A stretch of 46,324 nucleotides of DNA from Spirochaetaceae bacterium (GTDB taxonomy: Bacteria > Spirochaetota > Spirochaetia > SZUA-6 > Bin103): assembly GCA_028818385.1 (NCBI GenBank), contig JAPPNY010000048.1, positions 1 through 46,324 of the forward strand, given 5' to 3'. The translations under genes were made by a program, and so were the position numbers. This document shows, piece after piece, positions 42,348-46,324 of the stretch (position 1 is its first letter; each line of letters opens with the position of its first letter). The notes below the pieces were generated by a model. The model was not told where the DNA came from. It was given only the letters and a program-made list of their open reading frames with translations, and made no database searches.

Positions 42348-43832
42348 ATGAAACGAGTCATCGGCAGATGGTCGCCATGCTTGGGCCGGCGCGGGTGGCT
42401 TTGCGGCCCCGCGGCCGGCCGGGTTGGTATGAACGTCGGGATCGTGACAGTCACGGCTTTGTTGTTGGCCGCCGTGGCAGCGGACGGCGACGATTTCGAT
42501 CTGTTGTCGGCGGGTGCGCAGTCGCGGGGCGTCGTGTCGGTGCTGGTGACCGGCTGGCACCCTATCACCGGCGATATGGCGCCGCAGGGCAGCAGCGGTG
42601 ACGGCATGGTCGCGATTACCGGAGACGAGTTCGTGCAGGATCTGCGGACAGCCTCCGATCAGGTTGCGGTGACGCGACGCTATGACAATCTCCCGGTGCT
42701 GGCGATGACCATGGATGGCGCCGCGTTGCGGCGTGCCAAGTCACAAAGCGGCGTGGAGCTGTGGGAGGATCCTCTGCTGTGGCCGCTGCTGTCCGACAGC
42801 ACCGAGATGGTGGGCGCTTCCGAGGCATGGCGCCGCGACTATACCGGCCTGGGGGTCGTCGTGGCCGTAATCGACGACGGCGTTGACATCGAGCATCCCT
42901 TTTTCGGCCGCCAGGCGATATTCGAAGCATGCTTCGCGGATCGCTGCCCGAACGGGCGTCCTCAGATGGTCGGCCCGGGCGCCGCCCAACCGGTCGGCAC
43001 GCACGGCACGCACGTGGCGGGCATCGTGCTCGGCCGCTCGGGGCCGGATGGCTTGTCGGGAGTCGGCCCGGCCTTGCATCTCGTGATGATCAATGTTGCG
43101 AACCGCGACGCCGACGGCATGAAGAGCAACTCCGTTATTGCTGCTCTGGACCTGATCATCACGCTCGCCAGGTACAACCCGGGTGTTATCGGGGCCGTCA
43201 ACATGAGCCTCGGAGTGCCGCGCAACACATCGGGTGTATGTCGCTCTCGCGCCTGGGACTTGGCATCGGCTCTGCTGCGACAGCATGGCGTAGCGGTCGT
43301 GGTGGCATCCGGGAACGACTCGAGCGCCAGTCATGCGGAGCCTGTCCGCTTTCCGGCCTGCGTCGAGGGCTTCATCGGCGTGGGCGCTGTGAGCAAGGCG
43401 GCGGATGTGGCCGACCTCTCCAACAGCGGCCCGACACTCGAATTGCTTGCGCCCGGAGTGGAGATACTCTCGTCGGTGTTCGGGTCGTCTGCCGGACGCA
43501 TGACTCGCGGCTTCGCGCGTCTTTCCGGTACCTCGATGGCGGCCCCGCACGTAGCGGCGGCGCTGGCACTTCTGCATCAAGCTGCGCCGGGCAGCACGGT
43601 TGCCGAGCGGGTACGCGCGCTGCAGGAAACCGGGCGGCCCGTCACGGACGCACGCAGCGGCATCGCCGCCCCCCTTATTCATGTGGGTCGAGCCATCAAG
43701 TATCTACATACCGAAGCATCGAGCGCGCAGATCGGCGCGCCGTCGTCGGTGCGCCAGCCATTGGTCCGGCTGCAGCTCCCGGACGACGACGAGGACGCCG
43801 GGCAGCAGTGGGAATCGATTACGGGAGGTTGA
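42348..43832 (+). CDS. Secreted subtilase (S8) with N-terminal prodomain
   Basis: The 494-aa protease has a signal peptide (MNVGIVTVTALLLAAVAADG; ATG 42348 has GGAGAG upstream, ATG 42429 is the alternative), an I9-like prodomain (about 60-145, RYDNLPVLAMTMDGAALRRA) and the catalytic triad: Asp176 in VAVIDDGVDIEHP, His219 in GTHGTHVAG and Ser396 in SGTSMAAPHVAAALAL. It should be an exported serine protease. It is the first of several small secreted genes on this strand. The C-terminal acidic tail (PDDDEDAG) is unusual. Confidence 0.93.
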   Translation: MKRVIGRWSPCLGRRGWLCGPAAGRVGMNVGIVTVTALLLAAVAADGDDFDLLSAGAQSRGVVSVLVTGWHPITGDMAPQGSSGDGMVAITGDEFVQDLRTASDQVAVTRRYDNLPVLAMTMDGAALRRAKSQSGVELWEDPLLWPLLSDSTEMVGASEAWRRDYTGLGVVVAVIDDGVDIEHPFFGRQAIFEACFADRCPNGRPQMVGPGAAQPVGTHGTHVAGIVLGRSGPDGLSGVGPALHLVMINVANRDADGMKSNSVIAALDLIITLARYNPGVIGAVNMSLGVPRNTSGVCRSRAWDLASALLRQHGVAVVVASGNDSSASHAEPVRFPACVEGFIGVGAVSKAADVADLSNSGPTLELLAPGVEILSSVFGSSAGRMTRGFARLSGTSMAAPHVAAALALLHQAAPGSTVAERVRALQETGRPVTDARSGIAAPLIHVGRAIKYLHTEASSAQIGAPSSVRQPLVRLQLPDDDEDAGQQWESITGG

Positions 43833-43837
43833 CATAG

Positions 43838-44296
43838 ATGACGACGCGCCCCCACATCGTCGACAATGCTATGGCTGAATTGCTCGGGGCGATCCTCGGG
43901 CTGATGGCGGCTTGCGTGACGCCGGCGTCCGGCGACGACGGCCTTGGCTCGCTCACGTCGTATTCGCTGACTTTGCGCCACTTCAACGATTGCGGGGCGA
44001 TCACGATCATGCGGGCTATGCGAAAGGATTGTCCGGTTACCGGACCCATTCATTGATCAGCAGACCGGCAGGAGTCAGGAGCTACGGAAACCGGGCCACC
44101 GCCGAAAGCACTCAAGCTGGAACAATGGCTCTATGGCTTGTTCCGTGACACGGGCCTCGACCCGAATCGGGACACGCTGGTCGAGGTGCAAGACACACGC
44201 ATCACCGTGGACAAGCTGGCGCCCAAGCCGCCCGATCCGGTACCGGACGACAGACCGGAACCGAGCCCCCGGTACGGCCGCGTCGGGAAAATTTGA
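43838..44296 (+). pseudogene. Small secreted protein gene interrupted by an in-frame TGA
   Basis: ATG 43838 has GGAGG at 43825-43829. It encodes 72 residues with a hydrophobic N-terminus (AMAELLGAILGLMAACVTPA) and ends at TGA 44054-44056. The same frame then stays open to TGA 44294 and reads LKLEQWLYGLFRDTGLDPNR then DTLVEVQDTRITVDKLAPK, which looks coding yet has no start codon. A single stop probably splits a 152-codon gene. Alternatively the 72-aa protein is complete. No family is recognised. Confidence 0.45.
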
Positions 44297-44324
44297 CTCA
44301 CTTCGGCGAACAGGATGGTGATGA

Positions 44325-44783
44325 GTGACAGCCGATCACCGGTGGTTAGGTCGATTGGCCACACGGCTCTTCGGGGGCCGGTTTCTGTCGCTGCCATCGC
44401 GTACGGAGTTGCTGGCCGCAGGCCTGCTCACGACGATCGGCAGCTTTGCCTGTGGCGAAGGAACGGGCGAGGTGGAAGGGCATGATGCAGAACGGCCGGA
44501 GCCCATTCCGGTCATCGTTAATCTCGCCGTTGACGTGGGCGAAGGAAGCCTGGGCGACAGCGCCGTGATCGCGGCCGTGCGAGCTCCGGTGATTGAGCGG
44601 CTGCAGGAGACGCTGTCCGCGGAAGACTTTGCCGCTGTCCGCACTTTCGAGAACCTCCCTGCCATCGCGCTCTCGGCCGAGCCGAAGGTGATCGCCCTCC
44701 TGCTGGCTCTGCCACAGGTCGCTTCGATTGAAGCCGACCGTGAGTTCTTGTTGTGGGACACCATGTCCAGCGGGTTCAGGTAA
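44325..44783 (+). CDS. Orphan subtilase-prodomain (I9-like) secreted protein
   Basis: GTG 44325 gives 152 aa. A hydrophobic N-terminal part (LLAAGLLTTIGSFACGEGTG) could be a lipoprotein signal with a Cys. Residues 60-145 match the S8 prodomain pattern (IPVIVNLAVDVGEG, TFENLPAIALSAEPK, ALPQVASIEADREFLLWD) and parallel the prodomain of the neighbouring subtilase. The catalytic domain is missing and translation ends at TAA soon after the prodomain. It could be an inhibitor or foldase of the neighbouring protease, or a truncated protease. Confidence 0.6.
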   Translation: MTADHRWLGRLATRLFGGRFLSLPSRTELLAAGLLTTIGSFACGEGTGEVEGHDAERPEPIPVIVNLAVDVGEGSLGDSAVIAAVRAPVIERLQETLSAEDFAAVRTFENLPAIALSAEPKVIALLLALPQVASIEADREFLLWDTMSSGFR

Positions 44784-44831
44784 ATCCCGCGTGTGGCGAA
44801 ACGTCTCGTCTCACGACAAAGGAGTGAACGG

Positions 44832-45515
44832 ATGATACGACGACTCAGTGTGTACGTAACAATCGGATTCCGATTGACGATGGCCCTCGCGTCCGGGCTG
44901 CTACTCGCTCCGACGGCGGTCGCCGCGCCGGCCGCCCGTGGTGGCCCGCGTACGGGTCAATTCCGTGGCTGGACCACTCGCCTGGATCGATCGAGCGGCT
45001 GGTTCTGGCCGAGTCGCTTGACGTTCCAAGCGTACCGGCGGCGCTGGTGGTCGCCAAGGAGGTGTCCGACTTCGACCGCGAGGTCAGCGCCACCGGACCC
45101 ATCGGCGTCTTGCAGCTCAGGCCGACGACTGCGGCGCGAGAGTTCGGAGTGGATCCGAACAAGCTCCGGGATCCGGTTACCGACGTACGGCTGGGATTGG
45201 GACTACCTGAGCCGGCTTTATTGGCGCTACTACGGGACTGAGAGCTGGTGATCTCGCATTATCGAGTCGGCCCTGTGCATCGCGTACGCGCGTGATCAGC
45301 CGCACGAGCCCACCTGCGGATTCGTCGACCGGATGATCCGCTGGTGGGGGCGTTACGAACGCAGTCCCCTGGTCCGAGATCAGGTGCCCGACCGGCGTCG
45401 GTCCTGCGGTTCAGTAACCGCTTCAGTGCGCATGGACTTCCCGCGCCGCCCCAGCACCGCCCACACGCAGTCCTTGGTCGGTTCTTGGGTCCCCATCATC
45501 GGTGACCGATTCTGA
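44832..45515 (+). pseudogene. Frameshifted secreted lytic transglycosylase (SLT domain)
   Basis: ATG 44832 starts a signal peptide (TIGFRLTMALASGLLLAPTA). Near 44930-44950 the coding signal moves to the next frame, which reads IERLVLAESLDVPSVPAALV, then SDFDREVSATGPIGVLQLRP and FGVDPNKLRDPVTDVRLGL, a clear SLT core with the ATGPIGVLQL block. Near 45198-45201 (GGG) it returns to the first frame as DYLSRLYWRYYGTESW, meets TGA 45249 and continues open with SRIIESALCIAYARDQPHEP to about 45410. At least two indels and one stop are needed to explain it. Peptidoglycan cleavage is lost unless these are sequence errors. Confidence 0.6.
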
Positions 45516-45585
45516 TGACTGTCAATTGGACGCCGTACGTCGGCGAACCAACTCGAACGACCACAACGACTCACGGAGGCAGACA

Positions 45586-46182
45586 GTGAGCAGCGACGAG
45601 AGATCAATGAGAAGCGACGAAGTCCCGGTCTTCGGCCCCCACGGAGCCGGGGCCGTTGGACATGGCCGTTGCCGCATCCGACGGTTTGCCATCCTGGCAT
45701 GCTGCCTTCTTCCGGTGTCACTCTTGCACGGGCAGGCGACCGGAAACCCCGTGACCAACATACCTGTTCTCGTGGTGATCGAGGACGAAGATGAGACCTC
45801 GGTCGTGCGGTCGAGCGACATGTTCAAGCGCGTGGTAGCCGAGTTACGCATCGCCATGCAGTTTCGCGGCTTTCAGATGCTCGACGAGGAGTCGCTTTTC
45901 GCAGACTTCGGCATTGTCCACATCCCGGATCGGAGAAACAAGGCCGAGCTCGTTGCCGACATCAAGAGCATCCTCATGAGTGACGAAGCCCGGCATCAGA
46001 TACGCGCCTGGGTTCTGCTCCGCGTGCATGCCGCTGCCGTGAGACCTCGGCAGGGTCTCACTCAACGGATACACACGCGATTAGACGCGGAAGTATACGA
46101 CGCTAGAACAAACCTTTTCCTGGACGGTGTTGAGGAAACTGAGGTGGTCCCGGTCGGTTGGACAGCTCAAGGGGTAGGCTAA
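45586..46182 (+). CDS. Exported protein of unknown function
   Basis: GTG 45586 has GGAGG at 45575-45579 and gives 198 aa; an ATG at 45607 is the alternative. A signal peptide-like segment (FAILACCLLPVSLLHGQA) is followed by an alpha/beta domain: LVVIEDEDETSVVRSSDMFK, AMQFRGFQMLDEESLFADFG, and RAWVLLRVHAAAV, RIHTRLDAEVYDARTNLFLD. The pattern of alternating strands and a helix that carries an RSSD and DEES block is consistent with a periplasmic assembly-type domain, but I do not recognise the family. Ends 142 bp from the window edge. Confidence 0.65.
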   Translation: MSSDERSMRSDEVPVFGPHGAGAVGHGRCRIRRFAILACCLLPVSLLHGQATGNPVTNIPVLVVIEDEDETSVVRSSDMFKRVVAELRIAMQFRGFQMLDEESLFADFGIVHIPDRRNKAELVADIKSILMSDEARHQIRAWVLLRVHAAAVRPRQGLTQRIHTRLDAEVYDARTNLFLDGVEETEVVPVGWTAQGVG

Positions 46183-46213
46183 GGTGTAACCCGTTGGTTG
46201 TCAACCTACCCCT
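46170..46213 (+). terminator. Terminator-like inverted repeat
   Basis: AGGGGTAGG (46170-46178) is an exact inverted match of CCTACCCCT (46205-46213), spanning the stop codon of the exported protein, with a 26-nt loop containing a second small palindrome (GGTTGTCAACC). There is no T-run, so termination is uncertain. Confidence 0.3.
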
Positions 46214-46324
46214 CCTTCGTGAGAAACAGGCGGCGGTAAAAGGGGGTGGGGGTGCGGGGGAGGGGGTGAACCAGCCTGTGGATAATGTGCATATATTCCA
46301 CGGCTCGTGCACCACACCGTCCTC

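Noticed and set aside
43838..45515. Reassignment of TGA as a sense codon
   Set aside because: Many secure genes here end in TGA, including overlapping ATGA junctions, so TGA is a working stop.
46277..46285. Perfect DnaA-box match TGTGGATAA
   Set aside because: It is single, with no cluster of boxes, AT-rich unwinding element or origin-type genes near it.

Overview
The window is a high-GC bacterial chromosome segment whose core reads as an aerobic, carbohydrate-scavenging heterotroph with a diderm-type envelope. It carries a complete bc-type complex and an aa3-type oxidase locus, two 4Fe-4S/7Fe-type ferredoxins with an FprA-like reductase, a LplB/YtcP-type oligosaccharide importer and several carbohydrate-active enzymes. 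No rRNA or tRNA is present. The mix (DUF4143 ATPase, LplB/YtcP, phytanoyl-CoA dioxygenase, BNR-type propellers, sulfatase) resembles uncultured marine or host-associated lineages such as high-GC Spirochaetaceae-like genomes, but the sequence alone does not fix the taxon.

Three kinds of region alternate. (1) Positions 1-6560 and (2) 41760-46324 are lower-GC accessory ends, rich in secreted, repeated and broken genes. (3) Positions 6700-41755 are densely packed high-GC core genes.

Left end: a secreted formylglycine-enzyme-fold protein (80-1345) is followed by an asparagine-codon-rich near copy of its own C-terminus (1478-1591). Between the two copies 20 of 24 template adenines differ but only 8 of 45 other bases, the signature of a diversity-generating retroelement (DGR) variable repeat and template repeat. 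No reverse transcriptase lies in the window. Next come a secreted von Willebrand A protein with four exact 381-bp DUF4189 repeats, a frameshifted gene, a membrane-anchored phage-tail-collar-like protein and a low-GC membrane protein of unknown function.

Core: histone-deacetylase-family hydrolase; two ferredoxins, a membrane protein, two tiny antisense membrane proteins and the FprA-like reductase; a DUF4143 ATPase with an unusual palindromic and probably leaderless promoter; a sugar ABC importer whose binding protein has a one-base frameshift; heparinase II/III, a giant GH106-like protein and a BNR propeller protein. Then follow a respiratory operon (HEAT-repeat membrane protein, Rieske, split cytochrome b, eight-haem coiled-coil cytochrome c, two membrane proteins), a Cys-type sulfatase, a histidine phosphatase, a cupredoxin lipoprotein and the oxidase genes in the order I-III-IV-small-small-II. 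A minus-strand operon (beta-propeller glycosidase-like, TIM-barrel hydrolase-like, phytanoyl-CoA dioxygenase) closes the core.

Right end: a secreted subtilase, a stand-alone subtilase-prodomain-like protein, a broken lytic transglycosylase, a small gene interrupted by an in-frame TGA and a secreted protein of unknown function. Several one-base indels at short homopolymers recur across the window; they are either gene decay or residual assembly errors, and this matters for every pseudogene call here.
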